Shown here piece by piece: positions 24,701 to 46,601 of a DNA stretch of 64,000 nt. Positions within the stretch are counted from its first letter, which is position 1. Each line of letters starts with the position of its first letter. A program made the translations under genes and the position numbers. The notes beneath the pieces were generated by a model. The model was not told the DNA's origin, did no database searches, and saw only the letters and a program-made list of their open reading frames with translations. The stretch covers positions 620,001 through 684,000 of the forward strand of contig OZ218963.1 in NCBI GenBank assembly GCA_965112735.1, given 5' to 3'. The DNA comes from Phaeosaccion multiseriatum. Lineage: Eukaryota; Ochrophyta, other classes.

Positions 24701-27588
24701 TCCCCACCCTCCCCACCCACGCACGCACGCACGCACGCACCTGCACCCCCATTTGCATCCTGTGCTTCTGCAGGCCAAAGTCGAGGCAAGCAATCTTGGC
24801 CCCAGTGACCCGAGTGGGCATGCCCTGGGCCGCCCTGGTGCAGTTGACAGCGTAGCCGTGCACAAGCTCTGAGTCCAACAGGGACATTCCGTGGCACTTG
24901 AGGATGTGAATCGCACTCACAGGGTACCTGGGGGAGGGGGGGGGGGGGCAGCGGTTTGTTTGTTTCTAAACGGTTTGTTTGTGTACGGTTTGATCCCCCA
25001 CACACAACAGGCCGAGAATACTCCCTTGCTTCACTTCTTCTGCCTTTCCCCTCTCCTCCTCCTCCTCCTCCTCCTCCTCCTCCTCCTCCTCCCCCTCTTC
25101 CTCCTCCTCCTCCCCTCCTCCTCCCTCTCCTTCTCCCCCCCCTTCTCCTCTTCCCCCCCCCCCCCCTCCACCCTCGTCCCCCCTCCACTTACTTGGCCGT
25201 GGTCTTGCCCCCCTCCCCCTCCTGCTCCATCTTGACACTCGTGACAGCCTCAACGGCCATTTCGGCGAAGAAACTTGACTCAGGCCCAAGGATCTTGCTG
25301 CTCATACTCGTCTGAAGGGGGGTTAACGTGGGATTAACGTGGAGTTAACGTAGGGGGGGAGGGGGGGGGATTCACGGTAACGTTTCAGGCAAAGGGCCTG
25401 AAATGAAGGTTCTTCTCTGCCCCCCCTCCCTCTCCCCCTCCCCCCTCCCCCTCCCTCCCTCTCCCCCTGCTTCCTCGCTGCCTCCCCCTTACCTTGGCGG
25501 CATTGATGAGATTGACTCTCCCCAAAGTGTCCACAGGCACCACAAGGTTACCTTTAATGTACTTGACAGCTTCCTTCAAGGCCAAGCGGTAACTGGTGTC
25601 AAGGAAGGGGGGGGGGGGGGGGGGGGGAGGGGAGGGGAGGGGGAGAGGGAGGGAGGGGGGAGGGGAGAGGGCGGAGGGATCGTCAGAGACGGAGGAGGGG
25701 GCCAAGAGAATGGACCGGAGTGAAATTGAACCAACCAACCACCCAAACCAATTGAACCAACCAACCAACCAGCAAGTACTTCACCAACCAAGTCTCTCTC
25801 CCAACCTAACCAAACGTCTCTTTCTCTCTCTCCCTCTCTCTCTCTCTCAACGTACCCGGCCATAACACTGGTGGGGTGAATATTGTTCTTTACAAGCTCA
25901 TTGGCCCTCTTGAGGAGCTCAGCAGCGATGATGACCACGGAAGTTGTACCGTCCCCTACCTCTTGATCCTGCAGGTCTGCAAGCTCCACGAGGACCTGGT
26001 GTCAGAACAGTAGGGGGGGGGGGAGGGGGAGGGGAGGGAAGGAGAGAGAGAGGAGGAAACAGGGAGGGAGAGAGAGGGAGACAGAGAGAGAAAGAGAGAA
26101 GAGAGGGAGAGAGAGTGAGGGAGGGACAGAGGGAGAGAGACGGAGGGACAGGGAGGGAGGGAGGAAAGTGGCAGAGAGAGAAAGGAGCAGAGAGGAAATA
26201 GAGGAGGGGACCGGTGAGGGAAGGGGAGTCACCGGTGAGGAGACACCGTTCACCTTCCACGCCCGCTTTCATCCCTCCGAGCTGCTGTCATGGATTCTCT
26301 TCCGAGCGCGCGCTTCCCCCCCTTCGCCCTCCACTCCGCCCTCCCCTACTCCCTCCCTCCCTCCCTCCCTCCTTCCTTCCTTCCCTTCCTCCCTCTCTCC
26401 CTCCCTCTCTCCCTCCCTCCCTCGCTCCTTCCCTCCCTCCCTCCCTCCCTCCTTCCTTCCCTCCCTCTCTCCCTCCTTCCTTCCCTCCCTCCTTCCCTCC
26501 TTCCCTCCCTCTCTCCCTCCTTCCCTCCCTCCTTCCTTCCCTCCTTCCCTCCCTCTCTCCCTCCTTCCTTCCCTCCCTCCTTCCCTCCCTCCCTCCCTCC
26601 CCCCCTCTCTCCCTCCTTCCTTCCCTCCTTCCTTCCCTCCCTCCTTCCTTCCTGACCTTGGCTGCGGGGTGCTCTACGTCAAGCTGCTTGAGAATGGTGG
26701 CTCCGTCGTTGGTGATAGTCACATCGCCCACCTCATCTACCAGCATCTGTTCGCTCAACCGCCATCAACCAAGCAAGCAAGTAAGCAAGTTAGCGAGTAA
26801 GCATGTTGTACCAGCGATATGAGATCGATATCTAGTGTCGACATCGAAAAAAAATAAAGAAAGCAAGCAAACAAAGAAGCAAAGTGAAGTGTGAGCAAAG
26901 GGGGTGGGGTACGCAGCAGCCAAAAGAAAGGCCAACAACAACAGAGACTTGAGAGAGAGTGAGGGGAGAAGGAGGGGAGGGAGGGACAGAGAGTGAGAGA
27001 GAGTGCGGACGGAGCTGAATATATATATATGGCACATGTGGAGGGGGGGGGAAGGGAGGCAAGAGAAGGCAACACACTTTCCCGACTTTTTCAGTGTGCC
27101 ACTCAGAGAGCCGATCCTGCACACCCCCCCCCCGCCCGTTGAATACGGCCTGGGCTTCTTCGCAAGGCTCTCTCTCCTCTCGACGCGACGCGTCTTACCT
27201 TATCCAGACCAACCGGCCCCAGCGATGATTTGACTATGTTGGCAATAGCCATGGCCGCTGTCACATTGGCCGTCCTCACCTCCTGTATAGCAGCAGTAGC
27301 AGCAGAAGCACAGGAGAGCGAGACAGGAGAGAGCGAGAGCAGCGCAGCGCACAGACAGCAAGTAAAGGACCATCCAGCCGGGGGGGAGATAGACGCACGG
27401 CATTCAAAAGGACGGATTTAGTAGGAGGGGGGGGGGGGGGGATTGCTCCATCAGTGCCTCCTGGAAGGAATTGCACAAACGACCCACAGCGAACAAATTC
27501 CTGGGCCGCGCCAAGCCCCCCCCCCCCCACCGTGACTGACCTGGCCTGACGTCCTCTCCCCATCTATCATAAGACCGGTTGCCGACAT
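20570..27588 (-). CDS. CCT1 (TCP1): Chaperonin CCT/TRiC subunit alpha (TCP-1 alpha)
   Basis: Subunit of the cytosolic hetero-oligomeric chaperonin that folds actin and tubulin. Sixteen exons in phase: 27588-27541, 27282-27199, 26746-26657, 25995-25856, 25592-25493, 25311-25193, 24927-24741, 24528-24466, 24175-24121, 23763-23682, 23181-23094, 22674-22507, 22113-22005, 21679-21567, 21076-20914, 20652-20570. They total 1692 bases, 563 residues, the usual TCP-1 length. Hallmarks are VTITNDG (53-59), the ATPase motif GDGTT (88-92), [37 protein letters not shown] and AGGGAVE (415-421); the C-terminal GGM repeats [10 protein letters not shown] are typical of this subunit. [14 protein letters not shown] and ILKCHG point to alpha rather than other CCT subunits. 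Several donors are weak (GTCAGT, GTCAGG, GTTGGT). The dispersed motif abuts the donor at 24465 and forms the acceptor at 21077. Confidence 0.96.
21192..21555 (+). repeat. (CTCA)n and (CCCT)n microsatellites
   Basis: CTCA arrays with CCCT tracts fill CCT1 intron 14; read on the minus strand they are GAGT/AGGG. Confidence 0.9.
22440..22500 (+). repeat. 20-bp tandem repeat GACTTACTGACTTGGTCACT
   Basis: Three copies adjoin the donor of the CCT1 exon at 22507-22674. Each copy contains TTAC, the reverse complement of a GTAA donor core. Confidence 0.85.
22811..22947 (+). repeat. 24-bp minisatellite with GGGTA steps
   Basis: About five copies of GGGTAGAGGTGTATGGGCAG-GGAA in CCT1 intron 11. Confidence 0.85.
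23475..23672 (+). repeat. (GACT)n microsatellite
   Basis: GACT array in CCT1 intron 10, ending just before the GTTGGT donor of the neighbouring exon. Confidence 0.9.
26347..26656 (+). repeat. (CCCT)n/(CCTT)n microsatellite
   Basis: Pyrimidine-rich tetranucleotide array that is GGGA/AAGG on the transcribed strand, following the donor of the third CCT1 exon. Confidence 0.9.
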
Positions 27589-28400
27589 GGCTATCGTTCC
27601 CCTCCCCCGCACGCTAGTTCACGGACTGCTTGTAGCTTGTAATGGCTTCAGTCTCGATAAGCTCTTGTCCCCTTCTCCCTTTTCCAACCAATCACTCTCC
27701 TCTTCCTCCTCCCCCGATGACGCTCACTGCAGAATTCTCGAGGGAATGAAGGCAGTGGCTCGTTACAACTTAAGACTAACAGCTCCCACTCTCTGAATAA
27801 AGTCCCTTTTCTCTTGTCTCTTGTCTCAATGGATCAGACAGAGGCCGATCGCTCACCGGTAGATGCACGGGACCGTGCGACGCACATTTTCGATGACTTA
27901 TAACGATTTGGGCCAAGCCAAGAAGCGCAAAGTTGGCGTTTCGCGACCACACCACATCATTATCACTGCCCGCCGTACATGCGGAGAGCTGTCTCGCATA
28001 TTTCTCCACCCCTAAGACGACGCTGGTGGAAGGGAGTGGTAGTGTGTGCTTCTTGCAAGTAGCTAAGCAATAGGCTAGGTGTCGCTTCGCCAGTCGGCGC
28101 GGGACAGGTGAGGAAAGAGAACAGCAACAGAGTTGGTTTCCTCGGGCTCTTTGCCGGCCTCTCGCGAAGTGTGGTGTGCTCCGCCTCTGCCTCCACCAAG
28201 AGGCCCCAGGCGTACACCAGCGGCACCATCAGCGCCCCTTCCTATGTCCAAGCCTTGGATGGCACGAGGGCACTGCAAATTCATTCTTCATCTCCCATCT
28301 CCTTGAGTACAGCAAACGAGGGCAGAGCACAGCAGCAGCAGCAGCAGCAGTAGGGCAAGGGGCCAGCAGCAGCGGCAATCGCTTCTAATAGAGACACACC
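27589..28400. promoter_or_regulatory. Divergent promoter region, CCT1 / EF-hand gene
   Basis: 812 bases between two start codons that face away from each other. It is almost free of simple repeats except a short (CAG)n at about 28329-28350, so it stands out as probable regulatory DNA and 5' UTRs. I recognise no specific factor sites or TATA box. Confidence 0.5.
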
Positions 28401-38772
<10,372 letters not shown>

Positions 38773-38812
38773 CTAGTAGGAGAGAGGGGAGGGAGGGAGG
38801 GATGGAGGAAGG

Positions 38813-38859
<47 letters not shown>

Positions 38860-39105
38860 GCTGTGATAGGAATGTTTCAGCTGTAGAAACGACATGACTG
38901 ACGTTTCAAAGGAAGCGGGGCGGTGACCGGTTGGTTGGACGGTTGGGGGTGAAGCAGAGCTTTGCTACATTGTATTGGAAGCGGAGGAGAGAGAACGAGA
39001 GAGACTGGAGCAGAGTTCGACAGGCTGGCTGACGGTGTGTCTGCTTGCTGCGAGCAGGCAAACCCACCCTCCTTCGTGAGGGGCTTCATGGATGTGCGGC
39101 TCAGC

Positions 39106-39165
<60 letters not shown>

Positions 39166-39168
39166 TGA

Positions 39169-39205
<37 letters not shown>

Positions 39206-39607
39206 TGTGTTTCGTGCCGTCGGATCACGACGCAACGGAATCCGAAACAAGGGCTCTACCGAAATGGCAATGTGCTATTTGTCTGTCCATCTCCCTTTCT
39301 TTTGCCAAGTGTCTGCTGTACAAGATGAATGCAAGAGGAGAGAGACTAGAGAGTGTTTAGTCAGAGATGGATGGCTGTGAGAGCTCCGAGAGCGAGGCGG
39401 AAGGGAGGAGTACACACGTACATAAGATGATATAAGATAAAGAAGGAAGGGGGGAAAGGAAGGGGGAAGTTGCAGTTTATGTTTTAAAACAATATCGAAC
39501 ACCATAAATGGAATCGATACCGAGTCGAGTATAGGAAGACATTTGCCTAAAAGTAACGGAAATGCCCCCTTCCCCTTTCCAGGGCTCTCCCTCTCTGATC
39601 GAGCAAG
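38773..39607. other. Spacer between the EF-hand gene and the EF-hand/ankyrin gene
   Basis: No gene seen. It holds a (GA)n tract (about 38817-38855) and a (GT)n tract (about 39107-39190). About 400 bases of non-repetitive sequence precede the next start and probably contain its promoter. Confidence 0.6.
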
Positions 39608-40268
39608 ATGGAAGAGAAGATGAGGGAAGAGGGAGATGAAGAGCTCCAGAAGAGAGAGCTTTCGGAGGAGATGAAGGAGCAAGCACGAGAGGTTTTCGTT
39701 TCCGTAGGTTAGTTGGTCCTGCAATGTCTGTCCTTCCTCCTTCCTCTTCTAATGAGAGAGAGCTGCTCCGTCTGTTGATCGCCTGTTTGTTTGTACCGTC
39801 CGCGCAGATGAAGAAGGAAGTGGCCAGATCCACACCACCGCGCTCCGCCCGGCCTTTTCCAGCCTCGGCATGGACTTGGACGACAACCTGTACCACCGTT
39901 TTGTTGAGACCAATCTGCCGGACGTCATTCTCACCACAGAGGGTAGTGGAGGAGAAGAAGATGGTGGGCAAGGAGGGCCGCGGGAGGGATGCCTAACCCT
40001 CGAGGGCTTTCTCCGTCTTTATAGAATGGTGGCTGCGCCGACATATACGTACGGACCGCACCTTCGCAAGGCGGCGGGGAGGGGAGACGAAGGGCGAGGT
40101 GGGTGGTATATATGAATGGGAGGGAGCAGCGCAACATGAGCCGCCGAGGAAGACCTCTCGTTTCTTCTTTTGCAATTGTTTTGTATTGCTGTGTATTATG
40201 TCCGGTCTTTCCTTTGCTCAGGCGGTACTGTCAAGCTCCCCCCCCCCCCTCATCCGCTTCCTGCCTGC

Positions 40269-40310
<42 letters not shown>

Positions 40311-42389
40311 CCGATGCCCCCCTCTTCTCCTCCTCCTCCTCCTCCTCCTCCTCCTCCTCCTCCTCCTCCTCCTCCTCCTCCTCCTCTGGTATCACCAACT
40401 GCTGGACCACCAACTGCTGCAGTGCGCGAGCTCCTTGCCCGTGGCTGCAACCCCAACTGCGGCGATGGGTCAGGAATGACAGGTTGGTCATCTGAATTAG
40501 CAATTTGTTGCACCCCAATACAAGCTCAGGCAGCCTTCACCCCCCCCTCCACCCCCCTCTCCTCGAAGGCTTCATTCATGTCGACATTGGACTGGACTTG
40601 CTCAGTGTGCGACGGTTTGTTCTCTCTTTCTCTCATGCTCTTTCTCTTTCTCCATCTTTTTTTCATTTCGACTCTCGCCCTCCCCCCCTCCCTTCTCTAT
40701 TTCTCTCCCTCCCTCCCCTCCCTCCCTCCCCTCCCTCCCTCCCTCCCTGCCTCCCTCCCTGCCTCCCTCCCCCTCTCCCTCCCTCCCTCCCTCCCTCCCT
40801 CCCTCCCTCCCTCCCTCCCTCCCTCCCTCCCTCCCTCCCTCCCTCCCTCCCTCCCTCCCTCCCTCCCTCCCTCTCTCCCTCTCTCCCTCCCTCCCTCCCT
40901 CCTTATGCCGCAGTGCTCCACGTCATGTCTTCGTATGGACGCACAGACATGGCGAAACTCTATCTCACGCTCGTAGGGAAGACGCTCATGCTTGATGTCC
41001 AGAACAACGACGGCTGGACACCGGTGAGAGAGGGAGGGAGGGAGAAGGGGGGTGTGAGTGAGTGAGTGAGTGAGTGAGTGAGTGAGTGAGTGAGTGAGTG
41101 AGTGAGTGAGTGAGTGAGTGAGTGAGTGAGTGAGTGGGTGAGTGAGTGAGTGAGTGAGTGAGTGAGTGCATGAGTGAGTGAGTGCATGAGTGAGTGAGTG
41201 AGTGAGTGAGTGCGTGAGTGAGTGAGTGAGTGGGTGAGTGAGCGCGTGAGTGAGTGAGTGCATGAGTGAGTGAGTGAATGAGTGAGTGAGTGAATGAGTG
41301 AGTGAGTGAATGAGTGAATGAGTGAGTAAGGGAGTAAGTGAAGAGCTCACGAAGTGGTCGTTCAGTGGCGTATTGTGAAGCTACACATTGGGCTCCATCA
41401 GTAGGCCTCACTCCCTCCTCCTGTATCACCAACTGCTGAAGCTCATGGTGAGCGCTTCGAATGGGCACACGGTTTTTATGCGATGGCTGCTTGATGTGGG
41501 TGCGAGTCCGCATGAAAAGACGGACGTCGGACGCACGGCCCTACACTGTGCTGCAGGTGAGAGTGAGTGAGTGAGTGAGTGAGTGAGTGAGAGTGAGTGA
41601 GTGGGTAAGTAAGTGAGTGAGTAAGGGAGTGAGTGAGTGAGTGAGTGAGTGAGTGAGTGAGTGAGGATAACTGAGTGAGTGAGTGAGTGAGTGAGTGAGT
41701 GAGTGAGTGAGTGAGTGAGTGAGTGAGTGAGTGGGTGAGTGAACAAGCGAGTAGGTGTGTGAGTCAGTGAGTGAGTCAGTGAGTCAGTGAGTGAGTAAGT
41801 GAGTAGTGAGTGAGTGAGTAAGTGAGTAAGTGAGTAAGTGAGTAAGTGAGTGAGTGAGTGAGTGAGTGAGCGAGTGAGTGAGTGGGTGAGTGAGTGAGTG
41901 AGTAGTGAGTGAGTGAGTAGTGAGTGAGTGAGTAAGTGAGTGAGTAAGTGAGTGAGTGAGTGGGTGAAGTGAGTGAGTGGGTAAGTGAGGGAGTAAGTGA
42001 GTGAGTGAGTGAGTGAGCGGGTGGGTGAGTTAGCGCGTGGGTGAGTGAGTGAGTGAGTGAGTGAGTGAGTGAGTGAGTGAGTGAGTGAGTGAGTGAGTGA
42101 GTGAGTGAGTGAGTGAGTGAGTGAGTGAGTGAGTGAGTGGGTGAGTGGGTGGGTGACTGACTGAGTGAGTGAGTGAGTGAGTCAGTGAGTGAGTGAGTGA
42201 GTCAGTGAGTAAGTGAGTGAGTCGGTGAGTGAGTGAGTGAGTGAGTGCGTGGGTGGGCTAAGCAGGCTCTCATTTAATACAAACCATTGATCCTCTAACA
42301 ATTCCCCCTTTGTTGTCATACCTTGGACTCTCTCTTTCTCTGTCCCTCTCTCTCTCTCTCTCTCTCTTCCTCTCTCTCTCTCTCTCTCC

Positions 42390-42462
<73 letters not shown>

Positions 42463-43101
42463 CCTCTCTCTCTCTCCCTCTCCCTCTCTCTCCCTCTCTC
42501 TCTCATCTACCTCTCTCTCCCACTTCTCTCCCTCTCCCTCTATGTGTGTTGTGGTCACATGATGGGCAGGGAAGGGGCGGGACAACGCCCTTCGCACGCT
42601 GCTAGGGAAGAACGTTGAGGTGAGTAAGATAGATGCATTGATAGGCAGAGGTGTGTCACACCATCAGTTACGTGCAGCATGATACATACATAAGTAAGTG
42701 AACGATGTATGCACATGAGATCCCTTTTACCTTACTCTTACATGTTACGTAATGCAACATAACAACATGTCATATTACGTAATGCAACATAACAACATGT
42801 CATGTTACGTAATGCAACATAACAACATGTCATGTTACGTAATGCAACTTAAACAACATGTCATGTTACGTAACGCAACATAACAACATATCAGGTGAAT
42901 GGAAGAGACCGTATGGGCTACACGGCCCTGCACCTCGCTGTACTGCACGGTCATCAAACTGCCATTCGAATTCTCCTCGACGGAGGAGCAGATGCCCGCT
43001 TAGAAGACATTCTGGGCTACCCAGCGAGCCACTACTGCGAGGCTAGACTATGGCAGAAGATTATGGACGACAGCGGAGGGGGAGGGGGAGGAGGAGGATG
43101 A
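39608..43101 (+). CDS. EF-hand-like/ankyrin-repeat protein
   Basis: Seven exons in phase, 39608-39707, 39808-40098, 40423-40482, 40914-41023, 41442-41556, 42570-42619 and 42895-43101, give 310 residues. The N-terminus is helical and charged, followed by an EF-like pair (VFVSVGDEEGSGQIHTTALRPAFSSLG) whose loop DEEGSGQIHTTA lacks the usual position-12 Glu. Then come about four ankyrin repeats: RVRELLARGCNPN, VLHVMSSYGRTDMAKLYL, LMVSASNGHTVFMRWLLDVGASPHEKTDVGRTALHCAAG, and YTALHLAVLHGHQTAIRILLDGGADARLED. The domain order resembles ANKEF1-type proteins but the protein is shorter. Ankyrins imply protein-protein binding; the partner is unknown. The reading ends at TGA 43099 after a poly-Gly tail. 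Introns 2 and 4 end near the dispersed TATCACCAACTGCTG motif, and the donor of intron 3 is GTTGGTC. Confidence 0.85.
41053..41341 (+). repeat. (GAGT)n microsatellite in intron 4
   Basis: GAGT array with GCAT and GAAT interruptions in the EF-hand/ankyrin gene, beginning about 30 bases after the donor. Confidence 0.95.
41559..42256 (+). repeat. (GAGT)n microsatellite in intron 5
   Basis: About 700 bases of GAGT repeats starting at the donor (GTGAGAGTGAGTGAG), with CAGT, GGGT and AAGT variants. Confidence 0.95.
42741..42894 (+). repeat. 30-bp minisatellite ending at a 3' splice site
   Basis: About five copies of CATGTTACGTAATGCAACAT-AACAACATGT; the final copy, altered to AACAACATATCAG, forms the acceptor of the last intron of the EF-hand/ankyrin gene. 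Confidence 0.9.
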
Positions 43102-44040
43102 GGAGGGGGAGGAGGAGGAGGAGGAGAAGGAGGAGGAGGAGGAGGAGGAGGAGGAGGGGAGGGACAGGGAGGTGAAGGAGGGGGTAGCAGGAGAGAGAGC
43201 GAGAGAAGGCCGAAGGGACGAAGGGACGAAGGCCGGCGTAGTCCTTTGGCCTCCTCACTTCCCTGCAGGTAGCTTTGTCCACCAGTAACTCTTGCCGTTT
43301 CACGGTTACATCTATGGAGGAGGACGGACCACTGTACGGGGTAGGCAAGGTAGGCACACTGACCTCGTGCTGCCTAATGCAGCAGCAGACAGAGCTGTGC
43401 TGGGTCCTCTTGAGGCTTGAGGCCCCCGCTGCCGCTAGCCCCACCACGTCCTACACCTCCGACAGGGCTATTGCTCATCATCATCGTCATCCGATCGGCC
43501 CTCATGACTGGGACGCTGCGGCTGCTTCTGAACCAGAGTGTTGATATATATATTACACCCTTAAGTGCCATCTATGGTTGTCTAAAAGTAATGTCTCACC
43601 GCCCCGGGGAACTTAGAACCAGGGTGTCTGAACCAGAGTGTCTTACCTCTTTAAAGACTGTCGAGTAGTTATGTATGATAATGAAGAGAAAAAAAAGGGA
43701 AGGAGAGAGGGGGAGAGTTATATATATTACACCCTTAAGTGCCATCTATGGTTGTCTAAAAGTAATGTCTCACCATAATGAGAGAGGGGGAGAGGGAGAC
43801 ATATATTGACTTAAGAGGAATCACCTGAGAAACTGAAGAGAAACTGAGAGGGAGAACTCTATTGACTTAATAGGAATCACCTAAGAAACTGAAAGTGTGA
43901 AAGTGTGTGTGTGTGTGTGTGGAGAAACTGAGAGGGAGAGAGTTTGGAAAATGGCCATTTGTGAACCCCCACGTTGGTAATCCAGAAACGACGTCGCTTC
44001 AAAGTGGGGCGGTTCTATACGAACCTCTCCTGTGGGACGA
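43102..44040. other. Spacer with unresolved ORF and duplicated blocks
   Basis: After a (GGA)n tract (about 43076-43170), positions 43275-43544 are open, with an internal ATG at 43314 (MEEDGPLYGVGKVGTLTSCC) and a good acceptor-like CCCTGCAG at 43261-43268. It could be a 5' exon of the RhoGAP gene or chance; I cannot join it in phase. A 56-bp block (ATATATTACACCCTTAAGTG... to ...ATGTCTCACC) occurs at 43545-43600 and 43719-43774. A second duplicated block, GGAATCACCTRAGAAACTGA, occurs near 43817 and 43871. Confidence 0.5.
43545..43774 (+). repeat. 56-bp direct repeat pair
   Basis: Two essentially identical copies, 43545-43600 and 43719-43774, separated by 118 bases; each contains CCATCTATGGTTGTCTAAAA. 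Confidence 0.9.
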
Positions 44041-44697
44041 ATGTCGTCCAATGGTTTCGGATTCGACACCATGTTAAGCTTTGTGGGTATCGCTTCCTCT
44101 GAAGGGGCAACCGCTGATGAGGGGGTGGTCCCGGTAAGTGCTTTTAGGACTTCTCTTCCTCCTGTTTTTTTGCGGATTTACCCCAGATTTACCCCAGCTG
44201 CAGGCAGCCTGACTCGTGTAATCTCCTCCCTCCCCTCCTCGCCCGCTCTCGCTGCGCTCTCTTCTCTTATAGACTGGTCCCCAGGATGCACAGGAGGGTG
44301 CACAAAGAAGGCGCCCCTCGCCGTCCCATTCTTCATCTTGCCTCTCGTCTTCATCACCATCCGTAGAAGGGCGCTCTTCCGAAGACTTCACAGCGAGAGA
44401 CAGGACGGCAGCCGAGGGTGGGAAGCACCCGAACAATTCCCAGCTCAGCGAAGGGGGGCTCTCTTCCGGGCAGACGGACGGCACTCAGGTGCGACTTGTA
44501 GTCCTATACTCGAGTGTCTCTCTCTCTCTCCCTCTCTCTCGCTCTCTCCCCGCCTCTCTCTTTCCCTCTCTCTCTGTATCTCTCCCTCTCTCTCTTTCCC
44601 TCCTTCCCTCTCTCTGTCTTCGTCCCTCTCCCTCTCTTTCCCTCTCTCCCTCGCTGTCTCCCTCCCTCTACGTCTCCCGCTCTCTTCCTCCCTCTTC

Positions 44698-44787
<90 letters not shown>

Positions 44788-45388
44788 CTCTCGCTCTCTC
44801 CCCGCCTCTCTCTTTCCCTCTCTCTCTTTCCCTCTCTCTCTGTATCTCTCCCTCTCTCTCTTTCCCTCCTTCCCTCTCTCTGTCTTCGTCCCTCTCCCTC
44901 TCTTTCCCTCTCTCCCTCGCTGTCTCCCTCCCTCTACGTCTCCCGCTCTCTTCCTCCCTCTTCCTCCATCTCTCTCTCTTTTCCCCTGTCCCTTGCCCTC
45001 CCTTTCTCTACCTCTCCCTCTCTCTTTTCTGTCTCTCTCTCACTCTCTCTGCATGCACCTCTCTCTTCTCATGGGGTGTAATATACTTCTTAGTATGTAT
45101 ACATACCTTTATAATAGAAGTATATAGTACGTATAGTGTAAGAAGGAGATAGTCCTTCTAAACAAACACATCCGACTGCTCTTCCCTTCCCCCTTCACTC
45201 AGTACCTCCCTGCACGGGGGGAGGTGACGTCATCATCATCACTGAATTTTAATATCAGTGCCATACATCCACTGGCATCATTACCATCCACTGCCGTCCC
45301 GTTGATGGGGGGGCACAAGCTGAGGGGGGGCAATCGCAGCAACAGTAGTAGCAACAGCAACAGCAGGGGCAGCAACAGCGGCAGCAGC

Positions 45389-45432
<44 letters not shown>

Positions 45433-46569
45433 CAACAGCAACAGCGGAGTCAGCAGTAGCATGAACAGGGGGATGGCAGTGGATGGCAGCAGGAGTAGTA
45501 GAGTCAAGTCGGCAAACACCGATGGCTCCAGCAGGGGGATGGCAGTGGATGGCTCCAGGAGCTCACTCACCTCCACGTCACACCAACGTGCAGCATCAGA
45601 AGGAGGAGGAGGAGGAGGAGGAGGAGGAGGGGGAGGAGGAGGAGCAGGAGGAGGGGGAGGAGGAGGAGGAGGAGGAGGAGGAGGAGGAGGAGGAGGAGGA
45701 GGAGGAGGAGGAGGAGGAGGAGGAGCAGGAGGAGCGGGAGGAGGAGGAGGAGGAGGAGGAGGAGGAGGAGGAGGAGGAGGAGGGGGAGGGGGAAGGCGGC
45801 GATCACGGACTAGTAGCGGCACAAGTAGTAGCAGCAGCTACAGGGGGATGGCAGTGGATGGCAGTAGCAGCAGCTACAGGGGGATGGCAGTGGATGGCAG
45901 TAGCAACAGCTACTGGCTCCAAAAAGGCGAAGTTGAAGTTGGTGAGGAGAGAGAGAAACAAACGGCGGTGGGCTCCTCTTTGTACTCTGCAGTCGCATTG
46001 GACGATGTAGAGGGTATGAGCATGTTGGGAGGAGGAGGAGGAGGAGGAGGAGGAGGAGGAGGAAATGGAGCAGGAGGAGGAGGAAATGGAGCAGCAGGAG
46101 GAGGAGGGGGAGGAGGAGCAGGAGGAGGAAATGGAGCAGGAGGAGGAAATGGAGCAGGAGGAGGAAGGGAGGATGTGGAGGAGGAGGAGGAGGAGGAGGA
46201 TCACCGCATGCTCTCCGTCGATGCTGCTGTCGAGGGAGTGAGAAGCTCACGGAAACAGCAACAGCAGTTGGTGATACAGCAGGAGCTCTGGCGACTGTCC
46301 CAGCAGCAGCGATTTAGAATACTTGGAGAGTACTGTGTGGGGGCGAAAGAGGGCGCTGCGAGGACTGGATCACCAACTGCTGTACGTGAGAAGAAGGGGG
46401 GAAGGCCTCAATGCAGTCGAAAGATGCGTCCCCCATCACAGGCAGAGGAAGGAGGAGGAGGAGGAGGAGGAGGAGGAGGAGGAGGAGGAGGAGGAGGAGG
46501 AGAAGGAGGAGGAGGAGGAGGAGGAGGAGGAGGAGGAGGAGGAGGAGGAGAAGGAGGAGTTGGGAGGGA

Positions 46570-46601
<32 letters not shown>

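Noticed and set aside
26708-26717. Dispersed motif copy in CCT1
   Set aside because: Here GTTGGTGATA lies within codons for the universally conserved VTITND of chaperonins, so this one copy can be explained by protein conservation.
43275-43544. Small open frame with internal MEEDGPLYGVGK
   Set aside because: No recognisable domain, and neither the upstream ankyrin exon (stop at 43099) nor the RhoGAP first exon joins it in phase; kept only as an unresolved stretch.
45199-45822. Poly-Pro/poly-Leu open frames antisense to RhoGAP exon 3
   Set aside because: Shadows of the GGA tract; no conserved sequence.
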